Shown one piece after another: positions 22,195 through 37,100 of a stretch of DNA of 64,000 nt. Numbering within the stretch: the stretch's first letter is position 1; the number at the start of each line of letters is the position of its first letter. This DNA is from Haliclystus octoradiatus (lineage: Eukaryota; Cnidaria; Staurozoa; Stauromedusae; Haliclystidae), in assembly GCA_916610825.1 (NCBI GenBank), contig OU744446.1, forward strand, positions 2,368,501 through 2,432,500, written 5' to 3'. The notes under the pieces were generated by a model. That model searched no databases and had not been told where the DNA came from. It saw only the letters and a list, made by a program, of their open reading frames with translations. A program made the translations under genes and the position numbers.

Positions 22195-25100
22195 GTATTT
22201 ATAAAGCAATGGTATACCCATGTGATAACAGGTCAGGCGTTCATAAACAGTTCATGAATATTTGGGCCATTTAACGTTCATGAACTGTTCAAAAACCTTC
22301 ACAAACAGCTCATGAATAGTTCATAAACAGTTCATGAAAATTTGGGGCTATTTAACGTTCATGAACTGTTCATAAACCTTCACAAACAGTTCATGAACAG
22401 TTCTTAAACAGTTCATGAAAATTTGGGGCTATTTAACGTTCATGAACTGTTCAAAAACCTTCACAAACAGTTCATGAACAGTTCATAAACAATTCAAGAA
22501 ATTTGGGGCCATTCAACATTCATGAACTGTTCATAAACCTTCACAAACAGGTTCTTGACCCATTCATCAAAATTTGGGCTATTTAACGTTCATGAACTGT
22601 TTTTCGCAGGGGTACCCGCATTGCTGGGTGATCTGAACATTATTGCCAATTGTTCTTTATATAAACATTAATGTCAACAATAATTTAATTTGATAAATTA
22701 ATGTTGGTATGAAAGTAATGTGGTATATATTTCAACCAAGCAACATGTGAATGCGTATTACAATTAAAATAGGAAACTAGTAAATATATTAAATTGATGA
22801 TGACATGCAACGTTTTATAATGATTTCATAAGAGTATGATGTTTATATTTCCATATTGGGTTGCTATTGATTTTATTATTAAATGTTTTATTAAGAAGAT
22901 CTTTTTTTCTTTACTTTATTTTATGAGATATTTTGTCAAAATATACTCCAATAATCCAACAAAATAGTGTGGCAAGATAAATTAGGAGAAAGGCCACATG
23001 CTATTGTAGGAAAGTTCTTTAGGCCTAGATACAGGGTTAATTCAGTAGAAAACACCATTTTTAGACATTGCAAGAGTGACCATTATCGACAGATGACCAC
23101 TTTATAGAGGCGACTAGTATAGCAGGTTTGACTGAACATATTCCATTTATAACAGGTTGTAAACGGCGAGAATGATTTCATAGATCCGGTTGCAACTGGT
23201 CGCTTCTCTGGTGCATCCACATTGAGTTCATGTTCTCTGTATGTTAATGACGACATCATACCGGAAGGCAACGAGACGTTCACAGTCAATCTTATAAATG
23301 CTAGTGGATCAGCTACACTTGGTAGTAAATCAAAAGCTACTATTACAATTATACAGAATGATGACCCTTATGGAAGAATCGGATTTGTAAGTATGATATG
23401 ATAGAGATATATTTGATACATAAAAACAAAGGATACAATTCTACATTCGCATAATTTATCATATCTGTTCATTTGAACATTGAGAAATAAAGCTGTAGAA
23501 TTTCAGATAGACATATTAATAAGTGTAACGCAAGTACAAGGTTTAATCAGTATTGAACCTAGCCCATGTTGGGCCCATTTTTCAGGATCAAACATGTTCA
23601 ATAATTACGGTGTCTATTTTATCGAATCATAATTTATTATTCAAAGTTGATATCTCATTTCTATATCATTATTATTTCTTTAAAGGGTAATCATTTACTT
23701 GAAGTCTTTGAACCTGAACATGGAAGTATCAATGAAATCGATTTAAATATAACCAGAGAAGGTGGTGTGATTGGCGATGTGATGATATACTGGAAGGTAT
23801 TTTTTATTAATCAAGCCAGACAGATATTTATTCTACAAGCTAGCATCCAGGAAACTTTGCAAGTAACATCTGATTTTGGATCAATGAAGCTCTTCTCAAA
23901 TGTTTCCTAAACCAACTTTAAATCTGTATGTGATTGAATGTTGATTTGCTCGATTTTTCAAAGTCTATATAATTCAAAATTTAGTGCCGTTTAGCCACTC
24001 CTTCTATTTTGTCTGACATTGTTGCTCAGGCATTTGTCATATTGTGTTTGATGGCAAGGATTTTTGTAATCAAACATCTTTGTCCGGTTTTAAGTTTATC
24101 AAACCTTTTCAATGTTGTGGCTTCTCCATGGCTACCTTTAAGCTCAAGCAAAAATTGCTCTAGAAAGGTCTTGAGAAATTCATGTCTTTTCAGCCGATCT
24201 TTAAAAACACATTCTGCATCAAAACACAAAAAACACACGTCAGACAAAAAAACAGATTTGCTGTGTTAAAGTTGCCGTTGTTTGCTGAGGGCTCAAGGTG
24301 TTCATGAAAGTTTCATGACCATTTGTAAATTCATCAACTGTTCATGAACTTCATGAACCTTTTATGAACTTTCTGAACTGTTAATGAACTTGATAATAAG
24401 TTTTTACTTAATTTCCTGCATATTTCATATTTCACATAGCAAAATTAGTGTGGAAATAGCCTATAATATTGTAATATTTCAGCCATGATTACAGATTTGA
24501 ATATTTTTCTTTCTTAATCATTTATTTTATGCTTGCAGATTTTCTACAGATCTGCTGACAATATAGATGATCTTTCACCATTAGAAGGAACGGTTTTATT
24601 ATCAAATGGAGAGTCAAATACAACTGTGATGATTTCTATTCTAGATGACAATGTAAGTAAATATAAAATAGAACACATGAAACTTAGTAGGTTTTACAAT
24701 GTTGCATAGAATTGATTTGATGGATTGGTAACTGAGACAGTTAGGGGTTTGACTGTTCTGCCTTTCAGCAATGCATTTAGCAGCAGAAATAATCATCATT
24801 TATAACATTTTATAACGTTTTCGTCTTACATACCCTCTTGTGCTCGTATGAACTAAACTATTCACTAAATCAGAAATGGTTGAAATGACCTTGAATTTAT
24901 TTTGCAACAGAAGATATATTGATAGAAGGCCAGTGAGTGAGATTTTTCATTAAAACCCTAATATTGAAACTCTGTCAATAAAACGCCACATATAAACACT
25001 CTTCAATTTGTGATTCAAAATGAAGTCGAATGTCATGATTCGACCATGACAAACGGTAACCCAGAAAACAAGAACATTGCTTCGAATGATGACTTAGTGA

Positions 25101-28100
25101 TTCAAGCCTTTCTCACATTTCACGATAATGTGGTTAATTTATGACCGTATCGAACAATACGCATGATCATACATGCGCAGGGAGGATTTTATGAAAACGT
25201 ATAAGATATTTCTATTTTATAAATCAGCTATTAAACACTTTATTGTGCAATATGGGTTATATGAACTCTCAGGTTGAGATGAGGCATTTAAATGGATATA
25301 AAAATCACTTGTTGCGGCAGCTTTTGATCTTCTTACGCCTTCCTCATGCCTGGCATAATGCAACACTTGCGTTTATATAACCCATATTGCACAGGAACTG
25401 TTAAATATTTGTATAATGTTAGTGATTGCAACTTGATCATTATATTAAAGTTTCATAATATTATAATAACCATATTAAGTCTGTAGAATAAAAGAAATAT
25501 TATATTAACAAAATGCAAATCGTTTTTACAAGAGTGTTCAATATTGTAAACTACCCCTGTAAGAACGATTCATGAACAGTCCATGAAAATTGGGAAATTT
25601 ATTGTACATGAACTACATCATAAACTGTTGAACTTCATGAACATGAATTAAAATATTAGTCCAGGCTATAAAATAAGGATTGAGACAGTTCGCAAGGCGC
25701 AGTGGAGGTGTTTAACCAATCAAACAATGGAATCACAGCATGACAGATTTTACAAGGGTAAACCCTTCTTATCTCAAATGAATATAAAATGGTCATAGAA
25801 ACGGGAAAAAGCCACTTTTTACAATCTAGCAACAATTCTAGCGACAATAGCCTTTGTCATACACAGGGTCCGACAAAAGTGGGGATCCCGGGATCCTAGA
25901 TCCCGGAAGGCTAGACAAAATTCAGAAGAAAATTGATTTTTTTAATGATTTTCTGGTCAAACCTCAACAAGAAAATTCAGAAGAAAAAGTTTAAATGCCC
26001 TTAGGATTCCAGAAGGCTGAACCTTTTGTCGGACCCTGGTCATACAAAACAATAGCTGCGGCAATTATATTTATCTGAACCCCTGCAAAAATAGTTCAGG
26101 AGTTCATCAACTGTTCATGAATTCCTGAACTGTTTTTCGCAGGGGAATATTAGGTACTCTTGTATATTTTTCAATAATAGTTTGTTTCTGTCTGATGATT
26201 GCTATAAAAGCATGTAAACTCAAACTTAAAGTAACAGTATGAGAATGTGTGATCTCTGACTCCTTTCTATTTCTATTATTATTAAATGATGTGGTGTAAG
26301 TTGTCTTACTGATTGAAAATAAGGCTCAATGCTATACAGAAGAGCTTTTACATAATATATAAAATATAGATTCAAAAACATGATTCGCAAACATAGAGTC
26401 GCAAACATGATTGAATGATTTTTGACTCTATATTTTATATATTAAATGATTTATAATAAATAAACAAAAAAATCAGACATTCGTATTTGCTACTATTAGT
26501 TTCACGCCAATGCGATCATCAGGCAATTTAATCTGATTAAAAAGACTACATAAGTACCTTTATACTACTATGAATGATTTATATGTCATTAACGTTCCAT
26601 GTTACAATAGTTTTTTTTTCATGGGCTAAGATGTTAATTGGAAATAGCATCAGTCTTTCTTATCATATGGCAATCTGAAAGCAGGGAATGACATGAATAT
26701 CAGATAAAAATTAAATTTGAACTTCCATTATGGTATACAAAACAAAGTAAGAACTGTTATTATATCTAAAAACCTTCTGAATTAATTCTGACTTTTAAAT
26801 GCGGGATCCTGTCCTAATATGACAGCATGTCCATGAGTGGCGTTTTAACACAATTGAGTTGTCAGGGAGACGTGAAATTTACGCACAACTAATTTTGAGA
26901 TGTACTTTGATATCATTTTAGGTACCAGAAAACGATGAAATCTATACTGTGAGAATTGTTAACATAACTGGTTTATCAGAAATATTAGAAAATAATCGTG
27001 AAATGGAATTACGTATCAAAGAAAACGATGCACCAATTGCATTCCAATCTCCATTCTCATCTGTATTAGAACCTCATATATTTCATGTGATTGTCTTGCG
27101 TGGTGTCGATACACAAGGACGTGTTGGTCCGATCGATCATAATGTAAACATTTCTTACGAATCGTTTGGTGGTAGTGCTATCGCAAATCACGATTACATA
27201 CCAGTGAATGGAACATTAATCTTTGACCGTGGTATTACTCGTCAAGATATAATTATTAATATTATTGCAGATAACTTTCCTGAATTAAGAGAAACATTTA
27301 ATATTCGTCTTTTTAATAATTCAGAAAATATTGTGATTGTTCAACCTAATGTTACTGAAATACGTATTTCAAAAAACGATGATCCAAATGGTGTTATTTC
27401 GTTTAAAAAACTTCTAATGACGGATATTGAAACTGTTGTGTTGGATTATCAATTAGATATACAAGTAAATCGGTCGATGGGACTATATGGAAATATCTCA
27501 GTATCATGGAATGCTACAACTTCACAAGATGATTTTTGCAATAATATTGAAGACATTTTACAATTTCCATCTGGGACAGTTGAATTTTTACAAAATGAAA
27601 ACATCAAAATGATCCATCTGCAAGTTAAAAATCATACTGTACCTTGGAAAGCATGTCCGTTTATCATCGAGCTTTCAGCAGTTTATGGTGGAGCTCGTTT
27701 ATCGTCAACTTTAGAAGGAAATCCTAAAGTTCGTATTATAGCAAGAGATCGTAATGATGCTTATGGAGTTTTTAATATCGACCCTTTGGTATCATCTCTC
27801 GAGCTAGTAAGTTGACACATATTTATTGTGAAGTTTTGATATAAGTCACATCATCAACGGCGAGGTGAATATCGGCTAACAATGACCACAGTCCACCATA
27901 GTCACTCCGTCAGCACAACCCCTGCAAAAACAGTCCAGGAGTTCATGAACAGTTCATGAACGTTAAATGGCCCCAAATTTTCATAAACTGTTTATGAACT
28001 GTTCATGAACTGAAAATGTAGCCATTTAACGTTTATGAACTATTGATGAACTGTTGATGGGGAAGGGGAAGTGCTTGTTTATTTGGGGACATAAACACTT

Positions 28101-31100
28101 TTAACAGACAAAAAGAAACATGTGTATCGCACCCCGGTCTCTCGTACAAAGTGCGTACACTCTGCTATTGAGCTACCATGCCAGTGTACACAAATAGAGC
28201 CAATGACTACACAGAGTTTCATTGGCTAATTTTGTCTGAGTGTTCATCAGCTATTCATGAAATTCATGATCTGTCCATGAACACCTTATAAACAGCTTCT
28301 GAATTGTTCCATAATGGTAAATAGTCTGTTTTTTGTGAATTTTTTTATGAACGGTTTTAATGAGAGGTCAACTAACAGTAAGCATTTCAACACATCGATT
28401 GATTTGAGTAACAACTTGGTAGTTTATCAGAATCTTCTTGGTGATAATTTTGGTACAAAATAACAACACAACTAAGTTTGCACAACGTTTCGACTGATTA
28501 ACTTCAGCCATTCTAAGTGAATGTTTTTTTATTAATAATTAAGCTATATATACATAAAAATTGTTTGCCCCTTGAGGGTAAAGTTACATTATGAAGAATA
28601 TTTACAATATGATATCGATATCAGTGACAACAGTAACTATGGTAACTAGCCTAGATATATTTCTAATCCTTAGAGGAAATGCTGTATGTATCATGAAATG
28701 CATGCAGTTATTTAAAAACTTTGGCTCGGATGGAATCGTCTTGGCCGTTTAATGTTGGTTTCAATTCTTGAATTGCCAGCATTTCATTCACGAGACAATT
28801 GAATTTATTTTTGCACTTTTTTATGATTTAAAATGTTTTTCAAATTCATCAGTAGATATGCCGTGCTCTAGACGGACGTGTGTACCAAGGTTACCTTTGT
28901 TGTGTTCATCTATGCGTTCATATAGGTGCCGGAATGTATAGCCGGCATAGTCTGATTCGCACAGACCACATTTAAAATGATATATGAAGCATTGTTGGGT
29001 TAACAAGTCTGGTAAAAATAGTGTTAAAATTTACATTTATTTTACAATTTAAACGGTAAAGTTCTTTCCTTGTTTCATCGCATGATTGTTGATCTTTAAA
29101 CGGTAAAACTATACTAACATATTTTATATTATTGTCTGGTAAAGCTGGAGAATTAAAAACACGGGGCGGATACTTAAGTTTACTAAAAATGTTAAAAAGT
29201 ACTTTACATTCAATGTTAAAATCAGCTTCAGAGGAACAAAGACGATGCGCTCTGTGAAGCATTGTCTTTAAAATACCAATTTTATACCTTTGGTCTACGT
29301 GACTCTGATAATGTGAAAGAAGTCCTTTGTTTGTTGATTTTCGGTGGACACTCGTTGATATTTCTGTGCCGGTATTGGTCATTTTGATTCCAAGACAAGG
29401 TAGTTGTTTATTTTCCTCTAACTCAATCGTAAAGTTTATTGACGAGTGTGCTGCATTCAGAATCGATAATAAGTTTTCTGCTTCTTTTATATTTTTTACT
29501 ATTGCCAAGGTGTCATCCACATAGCGCCAGTAGAATTCCGGTAATTTATTAGATTCGGATAAATTTTTTTCAATTTTTCACATAAAAACGTCAGCTAATA
29601 AAGGTCCCAATGGTGATCCCACAGCCACTCCATCTGATTGTTCATACAGCTCACCATTTAATTGAAACAATTGATCCTTGATAGTTAATTAGTTTATTCA
29701 TTTTATATTCTATAGTTTACTAATCCTAGACGAATTACTGTCTCAGTGACTCGCTCTGGTGGTTCATTCGGATTGGTTGATGTCAACATCTCAGCCAATT
29801 ACCTTCTGCCTGGAGAGCTCACACCTTCACGTTCAATTCTTTTGGAAGCATCACCCGTTACAATACAAATGATAGAAGGACAACGCAATGCCACTGTTGT
29901 GTTTACAATCCGTAGTGATGTGTTTTTGAAAAGTAACGCTGTGATCAGAGTTATGGTTGATTCAGCTGAATTACAAGGTATATCCAATGACGCAGACGGT
30001 GCGACTAAAATCCATGAGGTGTTTATGAACTTTATATTTATATGAACTACCTCTCAATCAATTAATCAATCATGTTGTTATGAATGTTATTCTACCGGAG
30101 GTGTGCATTCGATATGCACTGAGGTTGTCACCATCTATGCAATGCTATACAATTAGTTAGCGGGACTTCATGCAAGATGAATGGCGCTACGGTATCAGAA
30201 AGGTCTGTGTTGAGTCCCCTGTGCCCAATGGGAAGTGACAAAACATGTGTCACATCAGCCGCCTTATCAATTGTGTGCTAACTTTTCATTCATACATTCA
30301 CCACTATACAAAGATGACCTTTATATACAGGGTTATTGATTCAATAGAAAATACTATTATAGACATTGCGATAGTGATCACTATAGACAGGTTGCTGATC
30401 TATAGAGGTGACTGTTATACTGATGCTCTACTGTATTATTAAATATATTTTAGACATTGTTATCTTGCATCCCATAACCCCGTCTCCTGGAGAGGACTCA
30501 ACATTACTCATTAACATAACAATGCCGTTAGCCAACGGTGAAATATCATTTAGTGGTGAATCAAATGATGTCACAGTTATTGAACCTGATGGAAGTGCAA
30601 GTAAAAAATTAAATTTAACTGTCATAAGAGACGGTACTATTTCTGCAACATCTGTGCAATGGAGGGTAGTCCTTATCACTGCTTCGCTAGATGATATTGG
30701 GCTGACGAAAGGGATTATTCATTTCCCTATTGGTAAGTAACATTCAAAGCTATTTATCTTGATTACAATGTTGTCCATCGATTGCTGATAAGAGAGAGAG
30801 TTAGCTCTCAGATCTGATCATATCTGGTTGACTGTGGTTTGAAAAATGACCCTCAAGGTCAACTCAGCCTTGACTTCATTAAAACATCAAATTGGCGGAT
30901 TGAATGGTACCGAGGGAATTACATTGTGAGCAGATGCGGTGTATGGCTGCACATTGACATTTGAGATCTATCTGCCATGAAATCTGTTGATTTTGATGTG
31001 CAGTGTCACGGCTGATATCCGTAAAGAGTAATTAAAATGATTGCTCTTAACTAAAAATAAACACTCCTCTAGAAATAGAGGAGTGGTACGAGTGCCTTCA

Positions 31101-34100
31101 GTAGGGCAATTTGTCTCAATTACTTACTTGTCTTGATTACATCTCTTATTGAAAACAAAACCCATGAATTAAAAATGAACATTTTGTTGCAAATTAGTCG
31201 TTTTTAATTTTATTTCGCAACTCATAATTTCCCCTTTTTCTCTTGATATAGGTAGCAGTGCTGTTAACCTGATTATTGATATTCTTCCTGATTTATTCCC
31301 GGAACTCGATGAGACATTCAACATTGAGCTGTTTAATGTTTCTGGACCTTTGGAACGTCTCAGGCCCGGAGGGGTGAGTAAGATTACTAGAACTCAATTC
31401 AAAGCACTCAGGTTGCTTAGAAGGCTTCTTAAATCACCCCTCTCATAGTCTCTTGATTTTCTTACACCTTGTGTTATATAACCTATAATGTACAGAAAAT
31501 GTTTAATGTTTGTGTATGTTTAATGATTGTTCTTCGTGAATGAACCACTGCTTTTAAATACAGAAGAGTAGTACTGTACGGTGTTAACCCTTTTAGAATC
31601 AAAACTTGGTTAATATTTTTTTCATTAATTTTTAAAACCAGTTTCTATTAAACTGAACTATTTCATTCCAGTTAATATCACAACCGCTTGTTATTATGAT
31701 TTTTTTACTACACCAGGGCAATCAGATATCAACAAGACGGGCACTAGACGGACAACAGTTTCATTAGACGGGCACCTTTTCCCTGCAAACAACAGTTCAT
31801 GAACGTTAAATGGTCTCAATTTTCATGACCTGTATAAACATTCATAAACTGTTGATGAACAGCTTGAAGAGATAAACAGTTAAATGACTGTAGTTAATGA
31901 ACAGTTCATGAAAATTTGGGCCATTTAGCATTCATAAACTGTTCATGAACTCCTGAACTGTTCTCGCAGGGGTTATTTAGGGCAACGCCATCTTCATTAC
32001 TTTTACACACATAAATTTCCAATGGTCAACTGTTTAACCAAATTGAAATAATTTACCACATATTTGTTTATTTTAATATCTTTTACCTTTGTTACAGAAT
32101 ATTTCTCTTGTTACAATTGCAAAGAATGATAACCCCGGAGGAACCTTTCAATTTTCTTCGGCGAGACCAATCCAATTGTTTGTAAGTTATAATTTTAATA
32201 GTATTAATTTGTTAAAAAAAAAAGTTGACGATGTAGATATTCATGAAAACTGCGGCCATTTAAAGTTCATGAACTATTCATGAACTTCTGTCATCTTTTT
32301 CTGAAAGGGCGAGAACAGTATAACATTAATTTAGTAGGTTTTCAGATTTTCAAATTTCATAGTGTCTGTATTTTCTTATTATCATCAGGAAGACTCCACG
32401 TCGTTTCAAAGTGTTAATGTTATTCGATCTGGTGGCTCATTAGAAGAAAAGCGTTTACTAGTTGAAATCTTACCAAGTATTGTATTCTGTTTACTCTATA
32501 TTTGATTATCCCATCAGAGGTGTATATTTTTATTTTATTGAGGTGTGCTGTCTGACACGGCACACATTTCTTTCAGTGTCACTACTGTCTCTTTTTATCC
32601 TAACATTTTTTCATAAAGGATTGTTTGTAAATATCACACATATTATCTTGATGACTTTTAAATTTACTGCTACGAAAAACATTACTGACTTCATAGTTCT
32701 CATCAATTGTTCATCAACAGTTTTTGAATTTTATTGCCATCAATGAACTGTTTAGAAACACCTTTCATGAATGTTAAATGGCATATTTTCAACAAATTTT
32801 TTCGCAAGCTATCTGTTCATGCTAGGTCAAGCTGGGCTGAACAAATTGTAAAAATTTCACTACTTGAAGGACACATTTATGTCATAATAGAGATTTGAGA
32901 AGATAAAATAAATCTTGCATAGTGCTACCCTGATATTAACACATCCAAAGCTAAGTTGCTTATTATTTACACACAATCAATTGATACATAGCAGAAAACA
33001 AGTCCTTGTTCTGAAATTGACCATTTTTCAGAACACCCATGCTGAAAATTCTCGCCACACGCTACAAACACCAAAACCATTGAAAAAGTGTGATATTTTA
33101 TGGCGCTTTCTCTCATTGCATTTTCATTGCATTTTCGCATTTTCATACCTTGAATACGGCTGTTTTCATGACTTTCAAACTTTTAAATGGCCTCATAAAT
33201 TTGTACTTTTTACTTTCTGACATTTTCATGGTGTTTTCACGATACTTTTATTGCATTTTCATGGTTTTGTTGTTGGTAGTGACGGTTGCTTTCTTTTGAG
33301 AAAAAACACTTGGCTGAGACAACTTTTTTCAGGCATTCTATGTCCACCTATAAAACTTTACTATTATACAATCATATAATGCTTTAATTTTTAAAATGTT
33401 TTGAAAATAGATTTTTATTTTCTAGACTGATAACAGATAATTCATTGTCTGTTCCTGCCAAAACAGTTCACATACATTTCAAGAACAGTCCGTTAACGTT
33501 AAATGGCTCCAAATTTTGATGAACTGTTGATGAACTGTTCTTAAACTGTCTGTGAAGGTGCATGAGTTGTTCATGAACAGTTCATGAAAATTGGGGCCAT
33601 TTACCATTCATGAACTGTTTATGAACTCCTGTTTTTCGCAGGGGTGTTCCAATGTTGATCTGATTAACGTTTGTTTATTATTTACAGAGACAAATGATTT
33701 TTCGCCGCAAATAACACCTCTTGATTTTGGTCGTGGAGTAACAAGTTTGCCAGTTTTTATATATCCAGCGTTAGATGACATTCCTGAGGTATTATTCATA
33801 TTATTTATTATATACATCAGTACATAAATATGAACAGGGAGTAGCTCTTGACGATGTGTTTAACAGTTGAAATATATCCAATGGCAGAACCCTGTGAATA
33901 AATTTGCTGAGGTATTGAACTGTTCATTAAATCCCCCTGCAAACAAGTCATGAACGGCCCTGCGAAATACAGTTCAGGAGTTCATGAACTTTACATGGCT
34001 CTAATTTTCTTGAACTGTTTATGAATCTTAAAAACAGTCAATAAACTCATGAAAATTGGACCATTCTCAACTTTCATGGAATGTTTTGACAGGAAATCTT

Positions 34101-37100
34101 CCCACAATCTATTTTCTGATACTTGTGCCAATACTTTTACGTAAGTGTGTTGCTTGTTGAATATTCCTTCATTTTCTTTGATTTGAGGATGTTCATGAGT
34201 TCATAAATGCTCCATATTTTCATAGACACTTCAGAGATCTTCCTAGTCGAATAATTTAAAATATTAATTCAAATAAGTTCTTCTTAGTCATTTCGGCTAA
34301 ACGTTGACATCTAATTATTCATACTATCATACCGGTACTAATTGTAATTATAACTAATTCATATCAATTATTTGCTGTACGTATAAATATTTTGTGAACT
34401 GTTCGAGAAACTTAAAAAATTAGGCAATTTCACTTTCATCAACTTTGAAATTTTTTGTTGATGAATCAAGCCAACTACTGATGAAATTTTCATGAAGGGT
34501 TTAATTGTTTCTCTTAATCAAACTTATTATTTCTTTTTCTTGTAGATTGATGAACATTTTAATGTTACTCTTTCGTCGTTTACTGGCGATGATGCAAATA
34601 TTGGAACAGTAAATCGCATTCCTGTTACAATATTTAAAAATGATGACCCAAATGGTGTTGTAGTATTTGTTAATTCGCCATCAAATATTGTCATATCATC
34701 AGGTAAATGATAGATTTGGTTTATAATTGTGAATTTTGTAATATCATGAAGATTTATGTAAACAGTTTGTAAACCATTCATGAATGATTTGAAACAATTC
34801 ACGAACAGTTCGTTAACCATTTATAAACGGTTTAAAACAATTCGTAAACAGTTCGTGAACACCTTATAAACAGTTCAAATTTGCATCAAAGATATTACAC
34901 TTGAAATGCATTTCGTATTTCTTTGAAAAACATTTAAATGCTGCAGAGCTTTATTAATTTTTCGCTCCTATACATGAACTGTTCACGATTACACTTCCTC
35001 GCTTCGAAACACATTTCTGAACAATTAATAGATATGAAATTGGTTGCATCAGTTAACCTTGTACTCTTCTATCCATATCTTATTTTCAATCTTTGCTTGT
35101 TCTCTCAATATTTGCTAGTTCACTGAATATATCCATAGAAAACTAAAATAACCTCTCTATGAATGATCGTATATTTATTGCATTTCACTTGTGCTTCAAT
35201 AAAATTGCATGGACAAATTGTAATCGCACCCGGGTGGACCCCTTAATCATATACTATAAATCACCAACATTTTCATGAACCGATCTCTGAAAGGCTCATA
35301 TAATGATTAAAGGGGCAAGACCGGCGACCGCTGCGAGCACAAGTTGAATTTATACTTAGCGTAATTCAACCGTCTCGCTTTGAAACTATTGTTCTACGCA
35401 GGCCTAATCTGTTATAAATTCATGTCAACAATGTACATTGTGTTATGAACAATAAACATGCCCGTGATCCGAAGTGCGTAGCGCCTGCCGGTCATTTTTG
35501 CTCATTTAACGACACAATTAAACTCATTGCCAGTATATGAATCACCATATACTTAGACCTAGGTGCTCTGACTAGCTGGGCCACTATTTGAGAACCTTGT
35601 CCCTTCCCCAACCAAATACCAAGTCACACTGAATAAGAATGGAAATTGAACAATACCTACCTACTAGTCACACATCTGAGGAGGGAGGGTTCTAAATTGT
35701 TGCACCCACCATACTTGCATCTCAGCTGTTTCGAGTATTACAAGGCTCCTATTATTAATGTAAATGTGAATGCGTATGCGAAATACTTTTTTTCACTTGC
35801 TGATGTTTCAGAGGTGTCAAGACAAATGATAATAGCATACCTCATGGCAATTTGATACCTGATAGTTTGCTATGTGCAATATGCTCACTAGCATATTTGT
35901 ATCTACTTATCATTATCAATCTCTATGGGCGTTTACTTCAATTGATAAATAGTCACTTACGAATGATCAACTTTTAAGATTATCTGCTAATAGCATTATG
36001 GTTAGTAGTTATTAACACATTACCAATCCATTATCTTTGGTTTGATCCTAACTTGTTTAAATATAAATATTTAGTCACATTTAATACAAAGTTGTTTAGT
36101 CCAATTGTTTCTTTGAGATTTTGCTTTTAATTTCCTGATAAACATTCCTGTGAAAAGAGTTCATGAATTTTGAACAGTCTTATCTGTGTCTGTAATATAC
36201 AAGTTTTTCTGTAGCATATCTCAATGTTATTTCTTCTGTACATTTTAGATGAAAAACAAATACCTACGGTAGCATCATTTGAATTGGAACGGCAACGTGG
36301 CTCTTATGGCAATATCTCCATTGCATGGATGATTGTGGAATCACCTAGTCAAAATCCAAGGCTGGATCTTCAGCCGGTTAAGGGTACTGTTTATTTTGGT
36401 GATGGGGAAAAATCAGGCTTCATCAATATCACGGTTATACCAGATGAGGTAAAGTTGAATATATCTCTATCTCCCTCTCTCCCATGTGAAAAAGTTCATT
36501 GAGAAATGTTCACATGAATGACAAGGGGAGTCACAAGTTTATTGTAGCTTCCCAGGTATCTCTCCATATCTATCCCAAGTACGATGATTTTACGATGGAG
36601 TGTAGCAAGACCCATGTATGAATGCTTCTCTATAAAACGAATAACGTACCTATATAGTATCATGACCGAAATTGAAATTTAATTTCCTATGATTTTTTAT
36701 CTGGGTTTATTAGAAAGGATGTTTCAAGGGCATTTATCTTGATTCCTTGAATGTTTAATCAGCCAATCAACTTTTGGGCAATTTCACGTTCATGAACTCA
36801 TGAACTTTTTCGCAGGGGCATTTCCAAAATTTATCGTATAAAAAACAAGATTGAATAAAAGATTTAAGAAATCGAATAGTTCATTATAGATTTTTAATTC
36901 ACTTTTCCAAGAACACATCAACTTAGTTAAAATATTCACCATTTTTTATCTATGTTATTGAAATTAACCTAGTAGTGTGGGGGAGACTTATTGTTAGTGT
37001 ATTATATTTTATTTTTATTCAGACAACGGAACTCGATGAGTATTTTTCCATTTTACTTGTTTCTGGTAACGGCGGTGCAAAAGTTGGTATTCCACAATTG

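Noticed and set aside
22217-22612. CRISPR-like regular repeats
   Set aside because: The units are contiguous tandem copies with no unique spacers, in an animal intron.
28130-28195. tRNA-like sequence on the minus strand (gtagctcaatagcagag)
   Set aside because: The A-box part is convincing, but there is no proper B box or 3' acceptor stem; probably a decayed tRNA or SINE piece.
30001-30045. Extension of ADGRV1 exon 6 to a later donor or to the stop
   Set aside because: Ending at 29977 joins to exon 7 in phase and restores the family sequence; the extension adds residues unlike the receptor and a stop.
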